The notes beneath the pieces were generated by a model. That model was not told the origin of the DNA. It was given only the letters and a program-made list of their open reading frames with translations, and ran no database searches. This document shows positions 5,991-14,997 of a DNA stretch of 34,584 nt, piece by piece (position 1 is the first letter of the stretch; each line of letters starts with the position of its first letter). Position numbers and translations under genes: made by a program. The stretch is taken from positions 1 to 34,584 of the forward strand of contig CAIPPE010000258.1 of assembly GCA_903866825.1 (NCBI GenBank), given 5' to 3'. The DNA is from an uncultured Methylococcaceae bacterium. GTDB lineage: Bacteria > Pseudomonadota > Gammaproteobacteria > Methylococcales > Methylomonadaceae.

Positions 5991-7541
5991 TTATTTTTCT
6001 GCCGGAATAACAGATAGTTCGTGTAACTGCATATTGATTATCTTAAGCGTTGCCAATATGCCTGCAAAGACCTGATTTGCGTGTACGGCTAAAGTTTTAC
6101 GACGCTCACCGACACAATCCCAGGTAATCACACACTCGGTTAACGCGTTGGTATTTCCGCCTCTGGGAATACGAACCTCATAATCGAGCAAAGCCGGCAA
6201 GGTGTAGTTATGATGCTTCATCACTTTATTAATCGCATCAATGAAAGCATCAAAACCGCCATTACCCGACCCAGAACCAATATGCTTTGTGCCATTGACA
6301 TTAACCCGTATACTGGCTGTTGATTCTAAATCCAGACCACTGGTAATTGAACAATTCAATAGTTTAATGTGCTGATAATTTTTACTTTCTAACACATCAG
6401 CGATGATAAAAGGTAAATCATCGGTAGTGATAATCTGTTTTGAGTCACCCAGACTCACAATGCGCTCAAGGACCTTTTTCTGATTCTCTTCAGAAAGATC
6501 CAAGGCTAACTTTTCCAGATTCTTCTTTAGAGAGGCTTTACCACTCATTTTCCCTAAGGCATAGCTATGGGTACGAGAGAAACGTTCGGGGCCTAACTTG
6601 GTTTTATATAAGCCACCTTTCTGATCTCCATCTGCATGAATCCCGGCAGTTTGAGTAAATACGTCTGCGCCAATAATCGGAGCATTGGCTGCCACGCGTT
6701 TACCAGAGAAACTTTCGACCATATTACTCAATCGAACAATATGACTCTCATTAAGCGATAACTGCATGTTCATTTTGTCACGCAAAACCACCGCTACTTC
6801 TGCGATTGATGCGTTACCCGCCCGCTCACCTAAACAATTAACCGTGCAATGAATCGCACTTACTCCAGCACGCACAGCCGCCATTACATTAGCAGTGGCT
6901 AAGCCATAATCATTGTGGGGATGAAAATCAAACTGCACTTCAGGGTAACGCTGACACATATCACTCAGGTGATTAAAAACCTCATCCGGTGATAATACGC
7001 CTAAGGTATCGGGCAACATAAAATGCTTAATACCCGAATAACGCAAATTATCCATTAATTGATAAACATACTCTGGACTGTCACGATAACCATTGGACCA
7101 ATCTTCCAGATAGACATTAACATTCAAGCCATTTTCTAAGGCATAGTTAACGGTCTGTAAAATATCAACTGTATGCTGTTCTAAGGTTTTGCCCAGTTGT
7201 TCGCGGCAATGTTTTTCGCTGCCTTTGGTGAGTAAATTGATTACTCGTCCACCGGTGTCTAGAATCCAGTCAACGCTTTTAGTGTGATCAACAAAACCCA
7301 AGACTTCAACACAACCATCAAAACCTTCTTTTAAGGCCCATTGGTTTATATTGGTAACCGCTTCTTTTTCGCCTTGAGAAACACGTGCTGAAGCCACTTC
7401 GATCCGATCGACACGAAGTGACTGCAGCAGAGCCTTGGCAATATTGACTTTCTCGGTCGGCGTAAAAGAAACACCCTGCGTTTGTTCGCCATCACGCAAG
7501 GTCGTGTCCATCAGTTGGATAACTCTAGACGCTGTGGACAT
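5991..7541 (-). CDS. cimA: (R)-citramalate synthase, Leptospira type (LeuA family)
   Basis: Condenses pyruvate with acetyl-CoA to (R)-citramalate, the first step of threonine-independent isoleucine synthesis. The HMGL-like barrel shows TLRDGEQT (14-21), the metal site HPHND (207-211) and NCLGERAGN (235-243); the C-terminal ~120 residues are the LeuA-type allosteric domain. Length (516) and long segments (SLRVDRIEVASARVSQGE; INVYLEDWSNG-like; GKRVAANAPIIG) resemble Leptospira CimA as I remember it, rather than E. coli LeuA (523). It could instead be an isopropylmalate synthase of the same subgroup; substrate cannot be proven here. It is the last gene of leuC-leuD-cimA, 46 bp after leuD, with a modest CAGG ribosome site. 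Confidence 0.75.
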   Translation of the reverse strand: MSTASRVIQLMDTTLRDGEQTQGVSFTPTEKVNIAKALLQSLRVDRIEVASARVSQGEKEAVTNINQWALKEGFDGCVEVLGFVDHTKSVDWILDTGGRVINLLTKGSEKHCREQLGKTLEQHTVDILQTVNYALENGLNVNVYLEDWSNGYRDSPEYVYQLMDNLRYSGIKHFMLPDTLGVLSPDEVFNHLSDMCQRYPEVQFDFHPHNDYGLATANVMAAVRAGVSAIHCTVNCLGERAGNASIAEVAVVLRDKMNMQLSLNESHIVRLSNMVESFSGKRVAANAPIIGADVFTQTAGIHADGDQKGGLYKTKLGPERFSRTHSYALGKMSGKASLKKNLEKLALDLSEENQKKVLERIVSLGDSKQIITTDDLPFIIADVLESKNYQHIKLLNCSITSGLDLESTASIRVNVNGTKHIGSGSGNGGFDAFIDAINKVMKHHNYTLPALLDYEVRIPRGGNTNALTECVITWDCVGERRKTLAVHANQVFAGILATLKIINMQLHELSVIPAEK

Positions 7542-7587
7542 TAAATTTGCCTGTATTGATATTGCAATGGGTGTGTTTTAAATTTAA

Positions 7588-8199
7588 TTAAGCCCAAAGC
7601 CAAGGAAAACTTTGCTTGTGCTGAACTTCGTAAGCAGAAATTTTATCCACATGCTTTAACGTTAAGCCAATATCATCCAATCCACTGAGCAAGTTGCCTT
7701 TACGGAAAGGGTCTATCTCAAAAGTAAAGCCATTACCCGCTGGAGTAATTACTTGCTGGTTTTCTAAATCAACGGTAAAAGTCACGCCTTCGTCAGCACT
7801 GATTTCTGCCATCACTTTATCTAACTGCTCTTGGCTTACGCGAATGGCTAAGATGCCATTTTTAAAACAGTTGTTATAAAAGATATCCGCATAACTGGTT
7901 GAGATAATGGTGTTAAAACCATAATCTGCAATCGCCCAAGGCGCGTGCTCGCGTGAAGAACCACAGCCAAAGTTATCGCCAGCGACTAGAATCTTTGCGC
8001 CTTTGAAAGCCGGTTTATTGAGTTCAAACTCTGCGTTGTCACTGCCATCATCGTTATAACGCCAGTCATGAAATAAGTGAATACCAAAACCACTACGCTC
8101 TACTTTCTTTAAAAACTGTTTAGGAATAATTTGATCGGTGTCTACATTGTTGCGATCCATTAACGCAGCAATGCTGTCATGTTTTAAATACGGTTCCAT
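7588..8199 (-). CDS. leuD: 3-isopropylmalate dehydratase small subunit
   Basis: Small swivelling subunit of the LeuCD isomerase, which converts 2- to 3-isopropylmalate and, in pathways with CimA, citramalate to 3-methylmalate. NVDTDQIIPKQFL (18-30), the LFHDWRY segment and the substrate-site GCGSSREHAPWA are all intact. The length of 203 matches E. coli LeuD (201). It starts 22 bp after the leuC stop with an AGGCAG-type ribosome site and is followed by cimA. Confidence 0.95.
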   Translation of the reverse strand: MEPYLKHDSIAALMDRNNVDTDQIIPKQFLKKVERSGFGIHLFHDWRYNDDGSDNAEFELNKPAFKGAKILVAGDNFGCGSSREHAPWAIADYGFNTIISTSYADIFYNNCFKNGILAIRVSQEQLDKVMAEISADEGVTFTVDLENQQVITPAGNGFTFEIDPFRKGNLLSGLDDIGLTLKHVDKISAYEVQHKQSFPWLWA

Positions 8200-8220
8200 A
8201 ATTTTTGCTCTGCCTGTTGT

Positions 8221-9618
8221 TTAAAGGTTGCGAATATCGACAAAATGACCTGCCGCAGCGGCTGCCGCTGCCATTGCAGGCGACACTAAATGTGTACGAC
8301 CGCCTTTGCCTTGTCTACCTTCAAAGTTACGGTTTGAAGTGGACGCACTGCGTTGACCTTTAGTTAACTCATCACCGTTCATGGCTAAACACATTGAACA
8401 ACCTGGATCACGCCATTCCCAACCGGCTTCAATAAAGATTTTGTCCAAACCTTCGTCTTCTGCCTGCTTCTTAACATGATAAGAACCAGGAACAGCCAAT
8501 GCAGTAACACCTGGCGCTACTTTAGTGCCTTTGGCTACTTCTGCCGCGATTCTAAAGTCTTCAATACGACCATTAGTACAAGAACCAATGAATACTAAAT
8601 CAACAGGAATATCAGTGATTTTAGTATTAGGTGTTAACCCCATATAAGCCAACGCGCCTTCACAGGCTTTACGTTTGCCTTCATCAGCGAAACTTTCTGG
8701 ACTTGGCACCACGCCGTCAACGCCAACAACCTGTTCAGGTGAAGTACCCCAAGAAACCTGTGGTGCAATGTCCGCACCCTCAAGCACAATCGTGGTATCA
8801 AATTCAGCACCTTCATCACTCGCTAAGCTCTTCCAATAGGCAACAGCTTGATCCCAATATTGTCCAGCAGGCGCAAACTCACGGCCCTTTAAATATTCAA
8901 AGGTTTTTTCATCAGGAGCCACTAGACCCGCTCTGGCACCGGCTTCAATCGCCATGTTGCAAAGCGTCATCCGACCTTCCATCGATAATTCTCTAATGGC
9001 AGAACCGGTGTATTCAATAACATAACCCGTACCACCTGCAGTACCGATTTTGCCAGTGATGGCTAAAGCAATATCTTTTGCAGAGGCATATTTTGATAAT
9101 GAACCATTCACCACGACTTGCATGGTTTTAGATTTCTTTTGTGGCAATGTTTGCGTCGCCATCACGTGCTCAACTTCAGACGTACCAATACCAAACGCTA
9201 ACGCACCAAAAGCACCATGAGTAGCCGTATGGCTATCACCACAAACCACTACCATACCCGGATGAACAAAACCGTGCTCAGGTACTACAACATGAATAAC
9301 CCCATTGTTTGGGTTTTTCATGTCATATAGATTCAAGCCATTTTCACGGCAATTGTCCGCCATGGTTTCAATTTGTTTTTTAGCAATAGGATCTGCAATC
9401 GGTAAATCTCTATTTTTAGTCGGTACACAATGATCCATTGTGGCCAAAATACTATGCGGATTACGGACTTTACGTCCCGACAGCTTTAGGCCTTCAAACG
9501 CTTGAGGACTGGTCACCTCGTGCATCAAATGGCGATCAACATAAATCAAAGGAGCCTGGCCAGCCTCGTCAACCACAAGGTGACTGTCCCAAATTTTTTC
9601 GTACATGGTCTTTTTCAT
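8221..9618 (-). CDS. leuC: 3-isopropylmalate dehydratase large subunit
   Basis: Aconitase-family large subunit that binds the [4Fe-4S] cluster. Numbered from the ATG at 9618 (465 residues), the three cluster cysteines fall at 347 (GSCTNGR), 407 and 410 (GCSMC), exactly as in E. coli Leu[15 protein letters not shown] and [13 protein letters not shown] are also characteristic. A TTG four codons upstream (9630) is in frame, but the ATG gives the [13 protein letters not shown] start that matches the family and has GGAA spaced correctly before it. First gene of leuC-leuD-cimA. No leuB or canonical leuA is in the window. Confidence 0.96.
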   Translation of the reverse strand: MKKTMYEKIWDSHLVVDEAGQAPLIYVDRHLMHEVTSPQAFEGLKLSGRKVRNPHSILATMDHCVPTKNRDLPIADPIAKKQIETMADNCRENGLNLYDMKNPNNGVIHVVVPEHGFVHPGMVVVCGDSHTATHGAFGALAFGIGTSEVEHVMATQTLPQKKSKTMQVVVNGSLSKYASAKDIALAITGKIGTAGGTGYVIEYTGSAIRELSMEGRMTLCNMAIEAGARAGLVAPDEKTFEYLKGREFAPAGQYWDQAVAYWKSLASDEGAEFDTTIVLEGADIAPQVSWGTSPEQVVGVDGVVPSPESFADEGKRKACEGALAYMGLTPNTKITDIPVDLVFIGSCTNGRIEDFRIAAEVAKGTKVAPGVTALAVPGSYHVKKQAEDEGLDKIFIEAGWEWRDPGCSMCLAMNGDELTKGQRSASTSNRNFEGRQGKGGRTHLVSPAMAAAAAAAGHFVDIRNL

Positions 9619-9780
9619 TGCGTATTCCAAAGCTTACATACAGGCCCGTTATTGAGCGTATGGCGTGTTACAGGATAAATCCAGTTGCATAATGTTTATG
9701 CTTAATCAGTTATTATCCCTCAAATCGGGCGTGTTTTGCAATTAAGGGTTATTTAACTTGTCAATCCATTAATACAAATA

Positions 9781-9851
9781 GCAAGTCACTTGCAAGAATG
9801 CATCACTTCATTTATAACTACTCAGCGAATTCATTTGCAATCACTTTGCAG
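9781..9851. promoter_or_regulatory. Possible operator pair (GCAAGTCACTTGC and a degenerate copy)
   Basis: GCAAGTCACTTGC (9781-9793) is a perfect 6-1-6 dyad. GCAATCACTTTGCAG (9837-9851) is a near copy 56 bp away, and TCACTT occurs a third time at 9803-9808. The arrangement in a divergent promoter region suggests binding of a dimeric regulator, unidentified. Confidence 0.35.
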
Positions 9852-9890
9852 AAATATTAAATAAATGCTTACAATTTCAACTCTAGCAAT

Positions 9891-9927
9891 AGCGCCAATA
9901 GCCCTTAAATCAAGTGCAATTGGCGCT
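9891..9927 (+). promoter_or_regulatory. Stem-loop in the leader of the acidic protein gene
   Basis: AGCGCCAAT (9891-9899) and ATTGGCGCT (9919-9927) form a perfect 9-bp stem with a 19-base loop, ending 39 bases before the ATG at 9967. There is no T-run after it, so it is not a terminator. It may be an operator or an mRNA leader structure. Confidence 0.4.
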
Positions 9928-9966
9928 CAATCATCAACTATCTAATTAAATTTTGAGGCAACAATT

Positions 9967-10266
9967 ATGGCAACAGTAGCAGACCCGATTATAGGTAGCT
10001 GGTACAAGGACCTGGAAAACAACTTGAAGTTTAAAGTTGTCGCGATCGATGAAAATGACGACAGCATTGAAGTCCAATACTTGAACGGCGATATCGGCGA
10101 ATATGACAGTGACAGTTGGTTTAGTTCAACTTTTGATTATATTGAAGCCCCTGAAGACTGGGGTGCGGCATATGATGATATGGAAATTGATGACCTTGGC
10201 TATTCAGATACTGATGAACACAAGCCTAATCCTGAAGATTTAGACCTCGACGATTATCTGGACTAA
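9967..10266 (+). CDS. Small highly acidic protein (DUF6763-like)
   Basis: 99 residues with an extremely acidic composition; the last third is almost a run of Asp/Glu (DDMEIDDLGY and DLDLDDYLD). Residues 1-60 look like a small SH3-like or beta-barrel domain, with GSWYKD, FKVVAIDENDDSIEVQY and WFSSTFDY. I believe this is the uncharacterised DUF6763 type found in gammaproteobacteria, but the family name is from memory. A GAGG ribosome site precedes the ATG. It is followed after 15 bp by a P-loop protein and then metA; that order suggests co-expression. No biochemical role is known to me. Confidence 0.8.
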   Translation: MATVADPIIGSWYKDLENNLKFKVVAIDENDDSIEVQYLNGDIGEYDSDSWFSSTFDYIEAPEDWGAAYDDMEIDDLGYSDTDEHKPNPEDLDLDDYLD

Positions 10267-10281
10267 TCAGGAACCGATTGC

Positions 10282-11127
10282 ATGAAAATGAGTTCTCAGG
10301 AGTTTTTGGACTGGCCATCAAAAAGAATAACCTTGCTTGCAATGTCAGGCGCAGGCAAAACAACATTGGCTAACAAGCTACCAAAATCCAAATGGTTTCA
10401 CTATTCAGGTGATTATCGTATTGGCACAAGGTATTTGCGCGAACCGATTTTAGATAATATCAAGCGGCACGCAATGGGCGTACCGTTTTTACGTGATCTT
10501 TTATTATCCGACTCTATCTATATTTCTAATAAGATTACCGTTGATAATCTGGCTCCTGTCTCTACCTTTCTAAGTAAATTAGGCGACCCTTCAAAAGGAG
10601 GGCTACCTTTAGAAGAATTTAAGCACCGACAACATCTCCATCATCAGGCAGAAATTGCTGCAATGAACGATGTACCAGACTTTATTCATAAAGCTGAAGA
10701 TATTTACGGTTATCACCATTTCATCAATGATGCGGGGGGGAGTGTCTGTGAGCTGGATAGTCCAGAAGTATTAGAAACACTGGCACAGAATACCTTAATC
10801 ATTTACATAAGAATACCTGAAGCATTAGAACAGACCATTATCGAACGAGCCAAAACTGATCCAAAGCCCTTGTATTACCGAGAAGCCTTTCTTGATGAAA
10901 AACTTGAAGAATTCATGGCATTAAAAAACTATACGTCTACCGAAGCCATTCCTCCAGATGAATTTGTTTCCTGGATTTTTCCTGAATTATTTAAGTCTCG
11001 ATTGCCCCGCTATCAAGCAATTGCTGACCAATATGGCTATACTGTTGATGCCAATGACGTAGCCCTCGTTAACAATGAAACTGACTTTATCCGGTTAGTT
11101 AGTGCTGCACTTGATAAGCAACCATGA
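10282..11127 (+). CDS. P-loop ATPase/kinase-like protein of unknown function
   Basis: 281 residues with a Walker A motif AMSGAGKT (20-27) right at the N-terminal first strand (KRITLLAMSG), followed by a fold resembling small-molecule kinases or the AAA_33 group. A hydrophobic strand LIIYIRI near residue 175 precedes an arginine-rich helix as in nucleoside-kinase-like lids. No signal or membrane segment. It sits between the acidic protein gene and metA (19 bp from metA), with an AGGAA ribosome site. I recall a similar ATPase adjoining metA/metX in methanotrophs but cannot name a substrate. A link to methionine synthesis or to a small-molecule phosphorylation is inference from position. Confidence 0.8.
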   Translation: MKMSSQEFLDWPSKRITLLAMSGAGKTTLANKLPKSKWFHYSGDYRIGTRYLREPILDNIKRHAMGVPFLRDLLLSDSIYISNKITVDNLAPVSTFLSKLGDPSKGGLPLEEFKHRQHLHHQAEIAAMNDVPDFIHKAEDIYGYHHFINDAGGSVCELDSPEVLETLAQNTLIIYIRIPEALEQTIIERAKTDPKPLYYREAFLDEKLEEFMALKNYTSTEAIPPDEFVSWIFPELFKSRLPRYQAIADQYGYTVDANDVALVNNETDFIRLVSAALDKQP

Positions 11128-11146
11128 ACACGCTTGAGTTAACACG

Positions 11147-12211
11147 ATGCCATTAGTCGCTCATATTGATTTACCCACATTTAGCCGCCTACGTGAAGAA
11201 GGTGAAGAGGTATTATCACCTGATAGAGCCTCAAAACAGGATATAAGAGAACTACATATAGGCTTGCTGAATATGATGCCTGATGCAGCACTTGAAGCGA
11301 CTGAGCGACAGTTTTTTCGCCTAGTCGGAGCTTGTAATCAAATCGTACAGTTTCATGTGCACCCTTTTACGATAGAGGGCCTTAAAAGAAGCCCTGAGGC
11401 CCAAGCGCATATTGATAAGTACTATGAAACTTTTGAACAAATCAAACAGGATGGCTTAGATGCCTTAATCATTAGCGGCGCTAATGTAGTTCATAATAAA
11501 CTACCCGAAGAAGAATTCTGGCAACCACTCATAGAAGTTTTTTCGTGGGCAAAAGAAAATGTTACCTCTATATTGTGTTCATGTCTGGCTACCCATGCTG
11601 TTATTCAATACTGTTATGGTATTGAACGAACTCGCTTACCCGCCAAACGCTGGGGAGTTTTTTCTCACAAACTGATTAACCGAAACCATCCTTTAATTGC
11701 AGAGATTAATACTCGTTTTGATGTTCCACACTCACGCTTTAATGAAATATTTCAAAGTGATATGGAACGGTGTGGACTTAAAGTGCTGGTTGCAAGCAAA
11801 GAAGCAGGGGTTCATCTTGCGGTCAGTCCAGATGGTTTTCGTATCGTGTTTTTTCAGGGTCATCCCGAATACGATGACATTAGCTTATTAAAAGAATATA
11901 AACGGGAAGTAATGAGCTTCTACAACAATGGTAGAAGCGATTACCCGCCATTTCCGGCTCATTATTTTGATGAGACTGTACAAGCGATTTTTACTGATTA
12001 TGAGCAACATGTTTTGGCCGTTAAAAATACCTCTATTCCACTGGCACGCTTTCCTGAGGATCAAGTTATAGAACACCTTGATAACACCTGGAAAGATACG
12101 GCAAAAGCAGTTTTTAACAATTGGCTAGGTAAAATATATCAACTAACCAATGAAAATAGACGCTTACCTTTTATGGATGGCGTAGATTCAAACAACCCTT
12201 TGGGATTATAA
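11147..12211 (+). CDS. metA: Homoserine O-acyltransferase, MetA family
   Basis: Activates the hydroxyl of homoserine with a succinyl or acetyl group, committing it to methionine. NMMPDAALEATERQF (42-56) and the catalytic His-Glu GHPEYD (His239, Glu241) match MetA. The nucleophile motif reads CSCLATHA, so Cys146 aligns with E. coli Cys142 but the usual Trp after it is Leu. At 354 residues it is longer than E. coli MetA (309), with extra sequence in an acidic region near 255-300. Acyl specificity (succinyl or acetyl) is not decidable here. No strong Shine-Dalgarno is visible; it may be coupled to the P-loop gene ending 19 bp upstream. It converges on mpl. Confidence 0.88.
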   Translation: MPLVAHIDLPTFSRLREEGEEVLSPDRASKQDIRELHIGLLNMMPDAALEATERQFFRLVGACNQIVQFHVHPFTIEGLKRSPEAQAHIDKYYETFEQIKQDGLDALIISGANVVHNKLPEEEFWQPLIEVFSWAKENVTSILCSCLATHAVIQYCYGIERTRLPAKRWGVFSHKLINRNHPLIAEINTRFDVPHSRFNEIFQSDMERCGLKVLVASKEAGVHLAVSPDGFRIVFFQGHPEYDDISLLKEYKREVMSFYNNGRSDYPPFPAHYFDETVQAIFTDYEQHVLAVKNTSIPLARFPEDQVIEHLDNTWKDTAKAVFNNWLGKIYQLTNENRRLPFMDGVDSNNPLGL

Positions 12212-12232
12212 GTTCATAAGATTGTAACTTAT
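12208..12232. terminator. Weak shared hairpin between metA and mpl
   Basis: ATAAGTT (12208-12214) and AACTTAT (12226-12232) form a 7-bp AT-rich stem spanning both stop codons of the convergent genes metA and mpl. It is symmetrical enough to act in both directions, but it lacks GC and a clear T-run. Confidence 0.3.
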
Positions 12233-13593
12233 AGTTCTTCTTGTAAACGTTGATAAATACCTCCGAAACTACCATTACTCATTAATACAAAATGCCCACC
12301 TAAACAGGCTTCAACTTTAAGTTTTGCAATAATTGCATCAATTGACTGATAAATTTCAATATTATCTGCATAATGATTGAGCCTGCTTAAGTCCCAATCC
12401 AGATTTTGAGGTTGATAAATAATAGCCAAATCGGCATTAGCCAAAGATTTAGCGAGTGTCTCTGTGTGCACCCCTAATCGCATCGTATTTGATCGTGGCT
12501 CTAGAATGGCGACAATTCGCTCATCGCCAACCTGTTTGCGTAAACCATCCAATGTAGTTGAAATGGCCGTTGGGTGATGCGCAAAATCATCGTATATCGT
12601 TATACCATTAATCTTGGCTATAACTTCCATACGCCGTTTGACATTAATAAATTGAATTAAAGCCGCAATTGAATCTTTTGGCAAAATACCAATATGGTTT
12701 GCTGCAGCAATCGCAGATAAGGCGTTATAAACATTATGTTGTCCAGTTAACGACCAATCAACGACTCCTTGCTCATTATTTTCAAACAAAACTGCAAATT
12801 GACTTCCATCTTCTTTCAATAATTTTGCATTCCATTGCGAACACCCATTGATTGAAGTATTTTCAATCGGTGTCCAACACCCCATTGCTAAAACATCATT
12901 GATATTGGCATCAATTTCAGGACTAATGATCAAACCTTCACTTGGAATAGTTCTAACCAAATGATGAAATTGCCGTTTAATTGCGTCAAGATCCGGAAAA
13001 ATATCCGCATGATCAAACTCTAAATTATTTAGAATAGCCGTACGAGGTCGGTAATGTACAAACTTGGAACGCTTGTCAAAAAATGCAGAATCATATTCAT
13101 CGGCTTCGATTACAAAAAAACCTGACTTATTTTCCGCTCCCCCATCTAACCGGGCTGAAATTCCAAAATTTAAAGGAATGCCACCAATTAAAAACCCAGG
13201 ATTAAAACCTTGATATTCAAGTATCCAACTTAACATACTAGTTGTCGTTGTTTTGCCATGTGTTCCAGCGACACCCAAAACCCATTTATCATGTAAAACA
13301 TGCTCAGCCAACCATTGCGGACCTGAAACATAATTCAAGCCCTTATTCAACACCTCTTCTACTTCTGGATTACCTCTTGAAAGAGCATTACCTATAATCA
13401 CCAAATCTGGATTAGAATCGAGGTTCTCGGCACGATAGCCATCCATTAATTGAATTCCTTGTTGTTGCAACTGTGTGCTCATGGGAGGATAAACGTTTTG
13501 ATCCGAGCCACTGACTTCATAACCCAATTGCCGGGCAATAACTGCCAGACCGCCCATAAAAGTCCCACAAATACCTAAGATATGAATATGCAA
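12229..13593 (-). CDS. mpl: UDP-N-acetylmuramate:tripeptide ligase Mpl
   Basis: Ligates recycled L-Ala-gamma-D-Glu-meso-Dap to UDP-MurNAc in peptidoglycan recycling. It belongs to the Mur ligase family: N-terminal HIHILGICGTFMGGLAV, the ATP loop GTHGKTTTT (110-118), and the Mpl-typical EADEYDSAFFDKRSKF and DDFAHHPTAI. The 454-residue length is as in E. coli Mpl. The start codon is TTG at 13593: the translation then opens with MHIHILGICG, matching MRIHILGICG of E. coli, and AGGA lies 6 bases upstream. No upstream ATG is in the right place. It is divergent from apaG. Confidence 0.95.
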   Translation of the reverse strand: MHIHILGICGTFMGGLAVIARQLGYEVSGSDQNVYPPMSTQLQQQGIQLMDGYRAENLDSNPDLVIIGNALSRGNPEVEEVLNKGLNYVSGPQWLAEHVLHDKWVLGVAGTHGKTTTTSMLSWILEYQGFNPGFLIGGIPLNFGISARLDGGAENKSGFFVIEADEYDSAFFDKRSKFVHYRPRTAILNNLEFDHADIFPDLDAIKRQFHHLVRTIPSEGLIISPEIDANINDVLAMGCWTPIENTSINGCSQWNAKLLKEDGSQFAVLFENNEQGVVDWSLTGQHNVYNALSAIAAANHIGILPKDSIAALIQFINVKRRMEVIAKINGITIYDDFAHHPTAISTTLDGLRKQVGDERIVAILEPRSNTMRLGVHTETLAKSLANADLAIIYQPQNLDWDLSRLNHYADNIEIYQSIDAIIAKLKVEACLGGHFVLMSNGSFGGIYQRLQEEL

Positions 13594-13722
13594 TTTCTTG
13601 TCCTAATGATAATAATAAATAGTATTTTTTTAACGTCTGTTTATTGATGATGAAATAGTTTCTTGCGTTTAATGTTAAGTTACGATGAAATAATCACGAA
13701 ATAATTAACATATGATCTAATA

Positions 13723-14100
13723 ATGACTGAGAAAAATAAAATATTAGTTGAAGCTACGCCCTATTTTATTGCTGAACAATCAGCACCGGAAAAGGATCGC
13801 TATGTGTTTGCCTATACTATCACAATCACTAATAAAGGCTCTGTACCTGCGCAACTATTGAATCGCCACTGGTTAATTACTGATTCGAATGGCAAAATTC
13901 AGGAAGTAAGAGGTGATGGTGTCATTGGCGAACAACCCTATCTTAAACCCGGGGAAATATTCCGCTATACCAGTGGAGCTATACTTGAGACGCCTGTTGG
14001 CACTATGCAGGGTCAATATACAATGCATTCGGATGATGGCGATGAATTTAATGCCACCATACCGAAATTTACTTTATCCATTCCAAGAACCCTGCATTAG
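13723..14100 (+). CDS. apaG: ApaG domain protein
   Basis: A 125-residue single-domain beta-sandwich protein. [37 protein letters not shown] and [18 protein letters not shown] follow E. coli ApaG almost line by line. The domain is linked to cobalt/magnesium phenotypes and to binding of nucleotide phosphates, but its bacterial role is not settled. It is 4 bp from apaH, the usual pairing. No Shine-Dalgarno is visible before the ATG. Confidence 0.95.
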   Translation: MTEKNKILVEATPYFIAEQSAPEKDRYVFAYTITITNKGSVPAQLLNRHWLITDSNGKIQEVRGDGVIGEQPYLKPGEIFRYTSGAILETPVGTMQGQYTMHSDDGDEFNATIPKFTLSIPRTLH

Positions 14101-14104
14101 TTAA

Positions 14105-14944
14105 ATGTCTATTTACGCGATTGGTGATATACAAGGTTGCTTTGATGACCTATTAAGGCTTTTGGATACCATTTCCTTTAATGAAAATACTGATCAACTA
14201 TGGTTTGCTGGAGATCTGGTTAATCGTGGACCTAAATCGTTAGAAACCCTTCGCTTTGTTAAATCATTAGGGCGTTCAGCTGTCACTGTGCTTGGTAACC
14301 ATGATATGCACTTACTCGCAGCTTCTTGTGTACCTAAGGTAGCGGATAAAAAATGTACGCTAAGTGCAATTTTAGAAGCTCCCGATCGAGATGAATTAAT
14401 TGATTGGCTTAGATATAGACCTTTGTTTCATTATAACGATGATTTCTGTTTGCTACATGCCGGCTTACCTCCACAATGGGATTTCAAAACCACAAAAAAA
14501 ATGGCTCTCTTGGCTGAACAAACATTAAAGAGTCCCGATTATCAAGTGTTTTTAAAACAAATGTATGGTAACAAACCCAATATTTGGTCTACCGACTTAA
14601 AAGGAGCCTCAAGATTACGTTTTATCATTAACTGTTTTACACGCATGCGTTATTGTGATGTTAATGGCCGTCTTGACTTTGCCAACAGCGGTCCTTTGGG
14701 TTCTCAACCAAAGAACTTATTGCCCTGGTTTGATGTTCCAAAACGTAAAAATGCCGACATGCGTATTATCTTCGGGCATTGGTCAACCCTTGGTTATTAC
14801 GAAGGCCCCAATTGCTACGCCATTGATACTGGCTGCTTATGGGGTGGGCAGTTAACTGCATTAAAACTAGACAAAGATACCCAGCGGATAAGCATTGAAT
14901 GCCCAGGCGTGAAAAAACCCAACAAATCTTATAACATGACTTAA
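14105..14944 (+). CDS. apaH: Bis(5'-nucleosyl)-tetraphosphatase, symmetrical
   Basis: Calcineurin-like phosphoesterase that splits Ap4A to two ADP and also removes Np4 caps from RNA. The metal site motifs are GDIQG (7-11), GDLVNRGP (37-44), GNHDMH (64-69) and HAGLPPQW near 120. The His of GDxHG seen in E. coli is Gln here, a variant I recall from other gammaproteobacterial ApaH proteins. FITNxFTRMRYC and the closing DTGCLWGGQLTAL are also conserved. The length of 279 is normal. Last gene of apaG-apaH; converges on the MFS transporter. Confidence 0.95.
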   Translation: MSIYAIGDIQGCFDDLLRLLDTISFNENTDQLWFAGDLVNRGPKSLETLRFVKSLGRSAVTVLGNHDMHLLAASCVPKVADKKCTLSAILEAPDRDELIDWLRYRPLFHYNDDFCLLHAGLPPQWDFKTTKKMALLAEQTLKSPDYQVFLKQMYGNKPNIWSTDLKGASRLRFIINCFTRMRYCDVNGRLDFANSGPLGSQPKNLLPWFDVPKRKNADMRIIFGHWSTLGYYEGPNCYAIDTGCLWGGQLTALKLDKDTQRISIECPGVKKPNKSYNMT

Positions 14945-14997
14945 ACAATACTATTTTTTAGCCTCCCGTATCGATAATATATTTAACCACTGTAAGA

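Larger units (their letters stand above)
9631..9966. other. Divergent intergenic region between leuC and the acidic protein gene
   Basis: This 336-bp region must hold promoters for both directions. It contains several small dyads: GCATAATGTTTATGC (9687-9701), GCAAGTCACTTGC (9781-9793), the related GCAATCACTTTGCAG (9837-9851), and a stem-loop at 9891-9927. A TTGACA on the minus strand at 9764-9759 could be a -35 box for leuC, but I see no convincing -10. No leucine-rich leader peptide was found. Confidence 0.5.

Noticed and set aside
8634-8996. Open frames opposite and alongside leuC
   Set aside because: They are shadow frames of a strongly conserved gene, with composition that reflects leuC codon positions.
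9631-9966. Leucine-rich leader peptide/attenuator for leuC
   Set aside because: The only nearby small frame on the minus strand (about 13 residues) has just two Leu codons, and no terminator follows it.
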